Below are positions 7,013-14,714 of a stretch of DNA of 53,993 nt, piece after piece. This DNA comes from an uncultured Flavihumibacter sp. (lineage in GTDB: Bacteria > Bacteroidota > Bacteroidia > Chitinophagales > Chitinophagaceae): assembly GCA_946482545.1 (NCBI GenBank), contig CAMLRX010000011.1:1-53993 (forward strand). Direction: 5' to 3'. The stretch's first letter is position 1; every line of letters starts with the position of its first letter. The translations under genes were made by a program, and so were the position numbers. The notes beneath the pieces were generated by a model. That model was not told where the DNA came from. It searched no databases and saw nothing but the letters and a program-made list of their open reading frames with translations.

Positions 7013-8097
7013 AACTCAAGGTCTTTCAGAAAACGTGGATCAACGGTTGCCCCGAGCCCCGGGGTTTCAGGGAGGTGAATTTCATGCCCTTTGTATACCA
7101 TTCCTCCTTCAACGGGGTCCGCTTTCATGGTAAACACCATGTCGAGATCACAATAGAAGATATTGGTCCGGGCCGCTGCGAAATGGGCGCTGGCCGTAAG
7201 GCCGAGCCTTGACTCGCACATACTGCCCATCATACAGCGGATACCGGCGGCTTCCGCGATTCCGTTGATTTTATCGGCCACCCATAGCCCGCCGCTTTTG
7301 GCCAGTTTGATATTGATATAGTCGCAGGCGCCCATTGCGGTGATCCGCTGCGCATCGTGGTGGTCGAAAACGGATTCATCGGCCATGATCGGGATCGGGG
7401 AAGCGTCACGAACGGCTTTTAAGCCGGCGTTGTTCCAACGGGGAACGGGTTCCTCGCAGTATTCCACGTAATAAGGCGCTATGTTTTGCAGGACCCCTAT
7501 TGCCGAAATCACATCCCAACCCTGGTTCGCATCTACCCGAAGCGGTGTTTCCGGTCCGATGGCTTCCCGGATCATACGGATGCGTTTCGTATCGTCCGCT
7601 ACATTTGTTCCCAGTTTAACCTTGATGGCAGGCGCGTTTTTTTCCTGAAGTTGCAACGCTTTTTTCACCATATTCTCTGGGGTGGAAAGACCGATCGTTT
7701 CATCGGTGAGCATCACCCTTGCAGTTCCGCCCAGGTACTGGTAAAGCGGAAGTCCGGCCATCTGGGCCCGCAGGTCATACAAAGCCATGTCGAAAGCGCT
7801 TTTCAGGGTAGGATGAAAGGCCATATACCTGTTCAGTTCCTGCATCCTGCGTTCGTGTTCCAGCGGATTTTTACCCAGCCAGAGTGCCGCGAAGTCCCGG
7901 GCCAGCGTATACCCCGTATTTTGTGTTTCTCCCACCAGCATCGGGAACGGAGAACCTTCGCCCCAGCCGGAAAGTCTGTTATCAAGACCAACCTCTATTA
8001 ATATATTATGTGCGGCATGGATGGTACCCAGAGAAATGGTGAATGGCTCCATGGGAATATCGTACTTATAAACGCGGACAAACCGGATTCGTGGCAT
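6997..8097 (-). CDS. Dipeptide epimerase (enolase superfamily, L-Ala-D/L-Glu epimerase type)
   Basis: The product has 366 residues, the full length for the muconate-lactonizing subgroup of the enolase superfamily. The barrel carries the expected machinery: Lys159-Val-Lys161 (general base Lys161), the metal ligands Asp189 (RVDANQGW), Glu215 (YCEEPV) and Asp240 (MADES), and the opposing base Lys264 (INIKLAKSGG). This two-lysine arrangement supports 1,1-proton transfer, that is, epimerization of dipeptides, as in L-Ala-D/L-Glu epimerase from murein turnover. Specificity among dipeptides cannot be fixed from sequence. It converges with, and overlaps, the DsbA-like gene by 16 bases. Confidence 0.9.
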   Translation of the reverse strand: MPRIRFVRVYKYDIPMEPFTISLGTIHAAHNILIEVGLDNRLSGWGEGSPFPMLVGETQNTGYTLARDFAALWLGKNPLEHERRMQELNRYMAFHPTLKSAFDMALYDLRAQMAGLPLYQYLGGTARVMLTDETIGLSTPENMVKKALQLQEKNAPAIKVKLGTNVADDTKRIRMIREAIGPETPLRVDANQGWDVISAIGVLQNIAPYYVEYCEEPVPRWNNAGLKAVRDASPIPIMADESVFDHHDAQRITAMGACDYINIKLAKSGGLWVADKINGIAEAAGIRCMMGSMCESRLGLTASAHFAAARTNIFYCDLDMVFTMKADPVEGGMVYKGHEIHLPETPGLGATVDPRFLKDLEFYEVA

Positions 8098-8213
8098 TTT
8101 AACTGATTGATTCGTTGAAAAGGGAAATTACAAAATCTCCGGGCATACGGTGTTTTTACAATCGATTGATCCGTGTTATTCCGTAGTTGTCGGATTTTTG
8201 AAAGAATTCCCCC

Positions 8214-8221
8214 TAAATTTG
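8214..8221 (+). promoter_or_regulatory. -7 element upstream of gcvT
   Basis: TAAATTTG at 8214-8221 matches the Bacteroidota -7 consensus, 24 bases before the gcvT start codon. The best upstream TTG is at 8187-8189, with a spacer of 24 bases, so the -33 half is only a fair match. Confidence 0.5.
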
Positions 8222-8245
8222 CCCCCTAATCTTTAAGAACTCACC

Positions 8246-9331
8246 ATGAAATCAACACCGTTCACAGAAAAACACATCGCGCTGGGTGCGAAAATGGCCC
8301 CTTTCGCAGGTTATAATATGCCAATTTCCTACACAGGGATCAACGACGAGCACCATACGGTACGGACCAACGCCGGTGTCTTCGATGTGAGCCACATGGG
8401 AGAGTTCATCCTGAAAGGACCTGATGCACTCGACCTTATCCAGCGCATCACAACAAATGATGCCTCCAAACTTACTGCCGGAAAAGCACAGTACTCCTGC
8501 CTTCCGAACGAAAACGGCGGCATCATCGACGACCTGATCATTTATTGTATTGAAGAGAACAAGGTTTATATGATCGTGGTGAATGCCTCTAACATTGAAA
8601 AAGACTGGAACTGGTTCGTGCAACACAACACTAAAAATGTGGAGATGCACAATGTTTCAGAAAAAACCTGCCTCCTGGCCATTCAGGGCCCCAACGCCAC
8701 CAAGATATTGCAGCCCCTTACCGAAATGGATATTCTCAACCTGAAGTATTACACGTTTGTAAAGGGCACCTTCGCCGGGGTTAAAAATGTCCTGGTCAGC
8801 GCTACAGGGTATACCGGAGCAGGAGGAGTGGAGATTTATTTTGAAGACGAAGGCGACAATGCTTCCATCATCTGGGACGCGATATTCGCAGCCGGGACAC
8901 CACAAGGCCTGAAGCCAATCGGGCTGGGTGCCCGTGATACACTCCGACTCGAAATGGGGTATTGCCTTTATGGCAACGATATAGATGATACTACTTCGCC
9001 GCTGGAAGCCGGCCTGGGATGGATCACCAAGTTCACCAAAGATTTCACCGCCCGACCAATATTGGAAAAACAAAAAGCGGAAGGGATTACCCGGAAACTG
9101 GTAGGCTTCGAAATGGTGGACAAAGGTATTCCGCGCCATGGTTATGAGATTGTGGACGAAGCCGGCAATAATATCGGCGTGGTTACTTCCGGAACCCAAT
9201 CGCCGAGCCTGGGCAAAGCCATTGGTATAGGATATATAGCACTCTCCCATGCTTCCGGAGAAAACCCCGTTTTTATTAAAGTACGTGATAAACAACTGGC
9301 CGCGAAGGTGACCAAGATGCCTTTCGCCTAA
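8246..9331 (+). CDS. gcvT: Aminomethyltransferase, glycine cleavage system T protein
   Basis: This is a 361-residue GcvT. It catalyses release of ammonia and transfer of the methylene group from the aminomethyl-lipoyl H protein to tetrahydrofolate in the glycine cleavage complex. Characteristic segments are [22 protein letters not shown] at the folate-binding start, [11 protein letters not shown] containing the catalytic aspartate region, [30 protein letters not shown], and the C-terminal barrel [20 protein letters not shown]. Length matches the family. The other gcv genes are not in the window. The comB gene begins 14 bases downstream and is likely co-transcribed. Confidence 0.97.
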   Translation: MKSTPFTEKHIALGAKMAPFAGYNMPISYTGINDEHHTVRTNAGVFDVSHMGEFILKGPDALDLIQRITTNDASKLTAGKAQYSCLPNENGGIIDDLIIYCIEENKVYMIVVNASNIEKDWNWFVQHNTKNVEMHNVSEKTCLLAIQGPNATKILQPLTEMDILNLKYYTFVKGTFAGVKNVLVSATGYTGAGGVEIYFEDEGDNASIIWDAIFAAGTPQGLKPIGLGARDTLRLEMGYCLYGNDIDDTTSPLEAGLGWITKFTKDFTARPILEKQKAEGITRKLVGFEMVDKGIPRHGYEIVDEAGNNIGVVTSGTQSPSLGKAIGIGYIALSHASGENPVFIKVRDKQLAAKVTKMPFA

Positions 9332-9345
9332 CTGATTTGAAAAAG

Positions 9346-10077
9346 ATGGAATTGAATAAACCGACTTTATATACCTGCTTCTCTCCCGCATTGCTGGACC
9401 TGTACACCGTAAACGATGCGGTGGTCGTGATCATTGATGTGCTGCGGGCAACATCCACGATTACCACAGCACTTTACAATGGCGCGAAATGCGTCATTCC
9501 TGTGGACAGTGTGGCCCGTTGTATAGAACTGGGTAAACAGATTGATGGTATTACAGCAGGAGAGCGGGATGGGAAGATCGCCGAAGGGTTATCTTACGGG
9601 AATTCTCCTTTTGAATATCCACGGGAATTCGTGCAGGGAAAAACACTGGTGCTTACCACCACCAACGGCACAAAACTCCTGCACATGGCACTCGAAAGGG
9701 GGGCGAAGGAGATCATCACAGGATCCTTTCCTAACCTGTCCGCTGTTTGCGATTACCTGGTAGAAAAAAAGTTGCCGGTGATATTGGGTTGCGCCGCCTG
9801 GAAAGACCGCGTGAACATGGAGGATATGCTGTTCGCAGGCGCTGTAATCAACAGGATCAAAGAAAATTTCTCCATTAACTGCGATTCATCTCAGGTTGCG
9901 GAGACCATGTACCAGACTGCCAAAGAAGATATCTTCGGCTTCATGCAGGAAAAGGGCGCCTCGCACTACCATCGCCTGATGGGCTTCGGACTGGAAAAAG
10001 ATATCAGGTATTGCCTGGAACCGGATGGCGCCAATGTGCTGCCGCTTTACCAGGATGGAAAGCTGATCGTTTACTGA
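9346..10077 (+). CDS. comB: Probable 2-phosphosulfolactate phosphatase (ComB family)
   Basis: This 243-residue protein starts at the ATG at 9346. The motifs VVVIIDVLRATSTITTAL, TAGERDGKIAEG, LTTTNGTKLLHMA and the C-terminal DIRYCLEPDGANVLPLY are those of ComB, a Mg2+-dependent acid phosphatase that converts 2-phosphosulfolactate to sulfolactate. In archaea it acts in coenzyme M synthesis; in bacteria homologues are widespread, and sulfolactate may feed other sulfonate pathways. No other sulfolactate gene is visible here, so the physiological role is uncertain. It follows gcvT by 14 bases, likely one transcript. Confidence 0.88.
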   Translation: MELNKPTLYTCFSPALLDLYTVNDAVVVIIDVLRATSTITTALYNGAKCVIPVDSVARCIELGKQIDGITAGERDGKIAEGLSYGNSPFEYPREFVQGKTLVLTTTNGTKLLHMALERGAKEIITGSFPNLSAVCDYLVEKKLPVILGCAAWKDRVNMEDMLFAGAVINRIKENFSINCDSSQVAETMYQTAKEDIFGFMQEKGASHYHRLMGFGLEKDIRYCLEPDGANVLPLYQDGKLIVY

Positions 10078-10130
10078 TCCAGGTTTTCGTGGAACCGTGA
10101 ACGGTAGTTAAAAAATATTTGTAGGATTGA

Positions 10131-10162
10131 TTGCATACAATCTGAAAATCTTCCTATCTTTA
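10131..10162 (+). promoter_or_regulatory. Promoter of the candidate structured RNA
   Basis: TTG at 10131-10133, a 21-base spacer and TATCTTTA at 10155-10162 (one mismatch to TAnnTTTG) place a transcription start at about 10167-10170. That is exactly where the first helix of the predicted RNA begins. Confidence 0.55.
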
Positions 10163-10166
10163 TCGT

Positions 10167-10351
10167 GTCAATCCGCCGGTGGACAGCATGTGTGGTGGCT
10201 GGTGTCTCGCCAGTGCGGATTGACCTTTTTCAGGTCAACTCTCATGTGTCCGTATAGATGTGAAGATCAGGGAAAATGAAAATTTTTCATGAATGGATGA
10301 TCCCTGAACAACGCCGGAAAAGGGGCAGGCGATCGATGCCCTTGCTTCCGG
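10167..10351 (+). ncRNA. Candidate structured RNA or 5' leader with alternative helices
   Basis: Within the 309-base gap between comB and the DUF1801 gene there are four strong pairings. First, GTCAATCCGC (10167-10176) with GCGGATTGAC (10215-10224), 10 bp perfect, enclosing CTGG/CCAG. Second, TTGACCT (10220-10226) with AGGTCAA (10232-10238), which shares bases with the first and so is mutually exclusive. Third, TCAGGGA (10267-10273) with TCCCTGA (10301-10307), enclosing an AT-rich hairpin. Fourth, CCGGAA (10314-10319) with TTCCGG (10346-10351), enclosing GGGCA/TGCCC. No ORF covers it. It matches no SRP, tmRNA or RNase P signature I know. It could be an independent small RNA or a regulatory leader of the next gene. 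Confidence 0.5.
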
Positions 10352-10387
10352 TTATGGTGTAGGTTTTCTGTAACTTCAAAAGAAAAA

Positions 10388-10819
10388 ATGAGTGAAGCGA
10401 AAACTAAACCGACACAGGCTTCCGTAAAAGATTTCCTGTTGCAGGTCCAGGAGGAGGACAAGAGAAAAGACTGTATTGAGATTTGTGCATGGATGGAAGA
10501 ATGGACTGGCTTGCCCCCTGTAATGTGGGGCGATGCTATGGTGGGTTTTGGAAAATACCATTACAAATATGCCAGCGGTCATGAAGGTGATTGTTTCAGG
10601 TGTGGCTTTTCACCCCGGAAACAAAACATCTCGTTGTATGTAACGATGGGCTTTGAGCATATCCAGGACTTACTGGCACAACTTGGGAAAGTTAAAACCG
10701 GTAAGGCCTGTATTTATATAAAGCGGCTGGGAGACATTAACAAAGCGGTATTGAAAGCCATCATCGACAGGAATTTTAAGCTGTTGAAACAATACGATTG
10801 GGTAACAGAACTGGTGTAA
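10388..10819 (+). CDS. DUF1801 domain protein (YdhG-like)
   Basis: This 143-residue protein has the DUF1801 signature in its second third: PPVMWGDAMVGFGKYHYKYASGHEGDCFRCGFSPRKQNISLYV, followed by a helix-rich end containing KTGKACIYIKRLGDINKAVLKAIID. The fold is a small alpha/beta domain (YdhG type) of unknown biochemical role, frequent in Bacteroidota. It lies 37 bases past the candidate structured RNA, which could be its leader. It converges on the XRE-type gene with seven bases between them. Confidence 0.88.
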   Translation: MSEAKTKPTQASVKDFLLQVQEEDKRKDCIEICAWMEEWTGLPPVMWGDAMVGFGKYHYKYASGHEGDCFRCGFSPRKQNISLYVTMGFEHIQDLLAQLGKVKTGKACIYIKRLGDINKAVLKAIIDRNFKLLKQYDWVTELV

Positions 10820-10826
10820 ATTTCTG

Positions 10827-11069
10827 CTAAGCTGGGTCCGGGCGGTCAAAGGTGAACAGGAATGCGGGCTCTACCTCCAATGCTCCCGCCAGGGCCAGCA
10901 ACATCGTGAAGCTGGGATTACTTTCCCCCTTCTCAATACGGTGAATCTGGCTGAAATCAACATCGGCTTTATCGGCCAGTTTCCGAAGACTCATCTCCCG
11001 GCTTTCCCTGATTTTTTTGAGATGGCTGCCAAGTGCCTGTAACAAGGCTTCGTTCCTGGTACTGTTCAT
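10827..11069 (-). CDS. Small XRE-family helix-turn-helix regulator
   Basis: This 80-residue protein is almost entirely one Cro/CI-type HTH domain: LGSHLKKIRESREMSLRKLADKADVDFSQIHRIEKGESNPSFTMLLALAGALEV. The recognition helix is DVDFSQIHRIEKG. No effector or peptidase domain follows, so it probably works as a dimeric repressor. It is not paired with a toxin-like gene. It is divergent from rnhB, with 70 bases between the start codons. Confidence 0.9.
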   Translation of the reverse strand: MNSTRNEALLQALGSHLKKIRESREMSLRKLADKADVDFSQIHRIEKGESNPSFTMLLALAGALEVEPAFLFTFDRPDPA

Positions 11070-11127
11070 GAGGTAAAAGTGTGAATATTAAACGCGCCGT
11101 AAATATAGGCAATTACTCTTTTTAATG

Positions 11128-11135
11128 TAGGTTTG
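11128..11135 (+). promoter_or_regulatory. -7 element, leaderless arrangement, of rnhB
   Basis: TAGGTTTG is followed by CCCC and then the ATG at 11140. This is the same TAnnTTTG-N4-ATG arrangement seen at the DsbA-like and TIGR02757 genes. No clear TTG -33 element was found. Confidence 0.5.
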
Positions 11136-11139
11136 CCCC

Positions 11140-11757
11140 ATGCCTTCACTGCTCCCATATTACCAGGACAGGCTGCTGGAAGCCGGTTGCGACGAAGCTG
11201 GAAGAGGCTGCTTTGCCGGGCCGGTTTGCGCCGCGGCAGTGGTGCTCCCACGCGACTTCCACCACCCGCTGCTGAACGACTCCAAACAACTGAAGGCCGC
11301 CCAGCGGGACCTCCTGCGGACCGTGATCGAAAAAGAGGCCATCTCCTATGGCGTGGCCATGGTCAGCAACGAAGAGATCGACAGAATCAATATTCTGAAA
11401 GCATCTTTCCTGGCCATGCACAACGCCATCGCAAAACTGGCCGTTATCCCGGAGTTGTTATTGATAGATGGGAACAGGTTCACCCCATATACCGGTATTC
11501 CCCACGTATGCCATATAAAAGGTGATGGTAAATTCTCTTCCATCGCAGCGGCAAGTATATTAGCAAAAACTTATCGTGACGAATGGATGGAAAAAGCCCA
11601 CTTCGAATACCCATCCTACGGCTGGAACCAGAACAAAGGCTATGGAACGGTAGTTCATAGAAAAGCCATTGCCGACGTGGGTTTGAGCCCCTATCACCGG
11701 CTCAGTTTCCGTCTGCTGCAGGAAACACCCGAGCTTTTTGCGGAAGAAACAGAATAA
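11140..11757 (+). CDS. rnhB: Ribonuclease HII
   Basis: This 205-residue enzyme removes RNA from RNA-DNA hybrids, including single misincorporated ribonucleotides and Okazaki primers. The four metal-binding acids are all present: Asp18 and Glu19 in [12 protein letters not shown], Asp110 in LLLIDGN, and Asp147 in [17 protein letters not shown]. The conserved tail [18 protein letters not shown] and the closing LSPYHRLSF are intact. It ends one base from the convergent YciO-type gene. The predicted -7 element lies four bases before the ATG, so its mRNA may be leaderless. Confidence 0.97.
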   Translation: MPSLLPYYQDRLLEAGCDEAGRGCFAGPVCAAAVVLPRDFHHPLLNDSKQLKAAQRDLLRTVIEKEAISYGVAMVSNEEIDRINILKASFLAMHNAIAKLAVIPELLLIDGNRFTPYTGIPHVCHIKGDGKFSSIAAASILAKTYRDEWMEKAHFEYPSYGWNQNKGYGTVVHRKAIADVGLSPYHRLSFRLLQETPELFAEETE

Positions 11758-11758
11758 C

Positions 11759-12370
11759 CTACTCCTCTTCCCACGGACCAAGGCCCTGCCGGGTCACAAC
11801 CGGTTCTGCACCCGTACAATCCACAATAGTGGAAGGTGTCATTCCCCCGGGACCCGCGTCAATTACAATGTCTACCCTGTCCTTGAAGTTTCGGTAAATA
11901 AGTTCCGGATCACAATAATCTTCCACCATCTCTCCGGGAAGTGAGGCACTGAGTATAGGATGCTGTAATTCGCGCAGCAATGTGCGGACGATCTCATGGT
12001 CGGGTACCCGTAACCCAATGGTATCCTTCCGGCTCTTCAGGATACGCGGTACCTCTTTGCTGGCAGGAAGGATAAAAGTATAAGGACCCGGAAGGTAATG
12101 CTTCAACATCCGGTACAGTGGGGTTGAAATACTTTTTGTGTATTTACTGAGATCACTGAGGTCGGAGCATACAAAGGAAAGTTGCGCTTTCGCGGGATCC
12201 ACCTGTTTCAGCCGCGCCACTTTTTCGATGGCTTTATGTTGAAAGATATCACAACCCAAACCGTATATCGTATCTGTTGGGTAAACGATCACGCCCCCGT
12301 CCAGCAAACATTCCACCACAGTTTTTATCTGGCGGGCAGGGGGATTATCGGGATGGATGTGTAACAACAT
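11759..12370 (-). CDS. YciO-type Sua5/YrdC/TsaC family protein
   Basis: This 203-residue protein carries the YrdC double-stranded-RNA-binding-like fold. It starts LLHIHPDNPPARQI, nearly as E. coli YciO does, and continues with GGVIVYPTDTIYGLGCDI, PGPYTFILPASKEVPRIL, TIGLRVPDHEIVRTLL and STIVDCTG. The family includes TsaC/Sua5, which makes threonylcarbamoyl-AMP for the t6A37 tRNA modification; YciO paralogues are related, with weaker or uncertain activity. Whether a separate TsaC exists cannot be told here. It is convergent with rnhB (one base gap) and divergent from the cupin gene. Confidence 0.88.
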   Translation of the reverse strand: MLLHIHPDNPPARQIKTVVECLLDGGVIVYPTDTIYGLGCDIFQHKAIEKVARLKQVDPAKAQLSFVCSDLSDLSKYTKSISTPLYRMLKHYLPGPYTFILPASKEVPRILKSRKDTIGLRVPDHEIVRTLLRELQHPILSASLPGEMVEDYCDPELIYRNFKDRVDIVIDAGPGGMTPSTIVDCTGAEPVVTRQGLGPWEEE

Positions 12371-12403
12371 ATTGATGTAAGTTAATCATTTAAGTACTAA
12401 TTT

Positions 12404-12411
12404 TAAGTTTG
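12404..12411 (+). promoter_or_regulatory. -7 element of the JmjC/cupin gene
   Basis: TAAGTTTG lies 15 bases before the start codon at 12427. No TTG is found at the optimal upstream distance, so only the -7 half is supported. Confidence 0.4.
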
Positions 12412-12426
12412 TGTAAACTGCATTGC

Positions 12427-13302
12427 ATGGATTTGAAGCCTGTAGATACGTTTGATCAGATCAGCCCATCCGACTTCCGGAACAATTACTACCTGCCAGG
12501 AAAACCTGTCGTAATAAAGCAGTTTGCCCACCAATGGCCGGCCTACCATAAGTGGAACTGGGACTATTTTAAGAAAATGGTGGGCGACAAACGTGTCGGT
12601 CTTTACAACAACGTCAAAAGTGATGCCTACACCCCGATTAATACGGCGGACGATTATAAAACATTCGGAGAATACATTGATATGATCCGGAAAGGTCCGG
12701 CGGGCTGGCGCATCTTCCTTTTCAACATATTCGACCACGCACCGGAACTGGTAAAAGATTTCGCCTGGCCGGAGGAATACATGAAGGGTTTCGTGAAAAA
12801 ATACCCCATGCTTTTTACGGGTGGCGCATCCTCTATTACCCACATGCACTTCGATATTGACCTTTCCCATATCCTCCATACACAGTTCGCAGGCAAAAAA
12901 CGTGTTTTACTTTTTCCGTTCGAAGAGCAACATAAGTTATACAGAAAGCCTTTCGAAGTGCTTAGTCTGGCTGATTTCTCTAACTATTACAAAGGAAACG
13001 GCACACCGGATTATGAAAAATTCCCGGCCCTTAAACTTGCGAAAGGGTATGAGGTTATACTAGACCATGGCGATACCCTGTTCATGCCGGCGGGCTACTG
13101 GCACCACATGGAATACCTGGAGAGTGGCTTCGCGATGAGCCTGCGCGCCCTGCAACCATCCCTCTCCGGAAAGCTGAAAGGCATCTGGAACCTGTTTGGA
13201 ATGCGTACAATCGATACCGTTATGAAAAAGACCGCCCCGGTTTGGTGGTACAAACAAAAAGAAAGGCGCCTGCTGGACAATGCCGCACGGGTAATGGGCT
13301 GA
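12427..13302 (+). CDS. Cupin-like JmjC-type 2-oxoglutarate/Fe(II)-dependent oxygenase
   Basis: This 291-residue protein starts at the ATG at 12427. It is a cupin_8/JmjC domain of the factor-inhibiting-HIF type. The iron-binding facial triad is visible: SITHMHFDIDLSHIL supplies His and Asp, and LFMPAGYWHHMEYL supplies the second His. GGASSITHMH is the usual strand before the triad, and AGKKRVLLFPFEE the usual one after. Such proteins hydroxylate protein, RNA or small-molecule substrates; the substrate is unknown. The frame is open a little further upstream to a GTG at 12409, which overlaps the -7 element, so I prefer the ATG. Confidence 0.88.
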   Translation: MDLKPVDTFDQISPSDFRNNYYLPGKPVVIKQFAHQWPAYHKWNWDYFKKMVGDKRVGLYNNVKSDAYTPINTADDYKTFGEYIDMIRKGPAGWRIFLFNIFDHAPELVKDFAWPEEYMKGFVKKYPMLFTGGASSITHMHFDIDLSHILHTQFAGKKRVLLFPFEEQHKLYRKPFEVLSLADFSNYYKGNGTPDYEKFPALKLAKGYEVILDHGDTLFMPAGYWHHMEYLESGFAMSLRALQPSLSGKLKGIWNLFGMRTIDTVMKKTAPVWWYKQKERRLLDNAARVMG

Positions 13303-13766
13303 GCCGTTAAAAAAAATCAAAAAAAATAGCGGTCGCCTATTGCAGATCACAGAAACACTTACTACCTTTAAACCCGCTTACCAATTCATCCCATAAAGGT
13401 AAGCCCGAAACCATCATCCCTAAGAACCATCCAATTTCCAGCTTACCGAACCATCCAATTTCCGCCCGTATTTCCAATTCCATCCTACTATTTTTTTAGA
13501 ATTTTTATTGCTACAGCATTGCTGTGAACATATATAGAACCAACCGGGGTTCTCAAAGCTTACCTATTGGCAGGCCACATCCGGTATGAAAGTATGACCA
13601 CAAAAGAACCGAATTTTTAATGATCTGCTGTTGAACAGCATACTGCTTTCTTTTTGTGGTTTCAGAGGTAAGCACAGGCCGGCGATTTCAATCGCTGGCT
13701 CTATTTTTTTATAGGAGGGTATAATTGAGATTTGCAGATAAACCAACCAGGCAAACAGTACCGCAT
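13303..13766. other. Non-coding stretch with short direct repeats
   Basis: No convincing gene is present between the cupin gene and the L,D-transpeptidase terminator. It is AT-rich and holds a 24-base direct repeat, GAACCATCCAATTTCC at 13424-13439 and again at 13448-13463, and a small hairpin AGAACC/GGTTCT (13536-13553). A 90-residue open frame on the minus strand (13564-13836) overlaps the terminator and has no recognisable features. Confidence 0.5.
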
Positions 13767-13811
13767 AAAAAGAAGAAAGCCCAATCATAGGGTACGATTG
13801 AGCTTCTTTTT
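13767..13811 (-). terminator. Terminator downstream of the L,D-transpeptidase gene
   Basis: The arms AAGCCCAATC (13777-13786) and GATTGAGCTT (13796-13805) pair with one mismatch, and the flanks are AAAAAGAAG and CTTCTTTTT, so the hairpin could work in both directions. Its position 27 bases past the stop at 13838 fits the minus-strand gene. Confidence 0.6.
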
Positions 13812-13837
13812 GTCCAAACCATCGATCTACGTCCAAG

Positions 13838-14632
13838 TCAGGTATTGATAATCTTCGATTGCTGCAAATAGTTTTTGTTGGGGTGGTAGATAAAAAGACA
13901 ACTGCCCCCCTTTATGGTATTGATCACATTTTTGTGGTCTTTAAAAGAGACAGCGGGGCACCCAAAACTTCTCCCCATGAATTTGTTGGTTCTGATGAAT
14001 TGTTCGTTCACATAATCAGAACCGTGGATCACAATGGCCCTGTTCCAGGCATTGTCGTTGAACCCTTTTTCCAAACCGCGGATCTTAAGCGCAAGGCCAT
14101 GTTCCCCGCTATAGGTTTTGTCGGTAACATAAAAACCCAGACTGCTTTTGTGGGACTCGGGTTTATTGGAGAAGGAATTCGCAAACTCACTGCCGGAATT
14201 CCTGCCGTGCGCCACATAGGTATTGATCAGCACCTCTTTCGTTTCGAGGTTGATCACATAAAGACGCTTTTTCCTGGAAGACTGGCTGAAATCACAAATA
14301 GAAAGTATTTCATCGTTGCGCACCACCCCTTTCTCCACTAACTTCCTGTGCCCGTTAAAGGCATATTCAAAAACTTCTTCATTCATCCCCTTTTCTTCCA
14401 GCTTAAGGCTGTCAAAAAGTACTGCCGCTGCTGAAACATTGGCATCAGCGGGCATCATCAATTCAGCGGGATTCCGACGGATACTGTCGGTGTAAGAAGT
14501 TTTATCAGAAGAGAAAGACCGGTGAACCGAGGAAAATACAGGCCCGAAGATACCTGCCACCATAATGGTTCCGGTAAGAAGGGCTGGATTTAAAAAGGAT
14601 CGGATCATCAAATTTCGGTTTTTCATTTTCAT
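13838..14632 (-). CDS. L,D-transpeptidase catalytic domain family protein (YkuD_2 type)
   Basis: The protein has 264 residues from the ATG at 14632. An N-terminal hydrophobic stretch, FLNPALLTGTIMVAGIFGPVFSS, is a signal anchor that puts the domain in the periplasm. The C-terminal half has the murein L,D-transpeptidase signature: His203 in VIHGSDYV, and the nucleophile Cys225 in MGRSFGCPAV. LYVINLETKEVLINTYVAHG is the first barrel strand pair. The YkuD_2 group probably crosslinks or attaches proteins to peptidoglycan, but the exact reaction is untested. Upstream ATGs at 14728 would overlap the permease gene by 14 bases and add an atypical basic extension. It follows the AI-2E-type permease gene on the same strand. 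Confidence 0.85.
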   Translation of the reverse strand: MKMKNRNLMIRSFLNPALLTGTIMVAGIFGPVFSSVHRSFSSDKTSYTDSIRRNPAELMMPADANVSAAAVLFDSLKLEEKGMNEEVFEYAFNGHRKLVEKGVVRNDEILSICDFSQSSRKKRLYVINLETKEVLINTYVAHGRNSGSEFANSFSNKPESHKSSLGFYVTDKTYSGEHGLALKIRGLEKGFNDNAWNRAIVIHGSDYVNEQFIRTNKFMGRSFGCPAVSFKDHKNVINTIKGGSCLFIYHPNKNYLQQSKIINT

Positions 14633-14714
14633 CACATTTCCTAAACGGCAACTTGAATGAAAATAGTATGCCGAAATCAGATTCCGATCCTTTTTTAACG
14701 ACTTTTCAACAACA

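Noticed and set aside
10167..10351. SRP RNA, tmRNA or RNase P RNA
   Set aside because: None of the conserved cores (the GGTCCGGAAGG type loop, the tRNA-like ends, the P4 helix) could be found.
13424..13463. CRISPR-like repeat
   Set aside because: There are only two full copies, eight-base spacers and no cas genes; it is a short direct repeat.
13564..13836. 90-residue minus-strand open frame between the cupin and L,D-transpeptidase genes
   Set aside because: It overlaps a hairpin terminator and has no start context or family similarity; hydrophobic patches alone do not support it.
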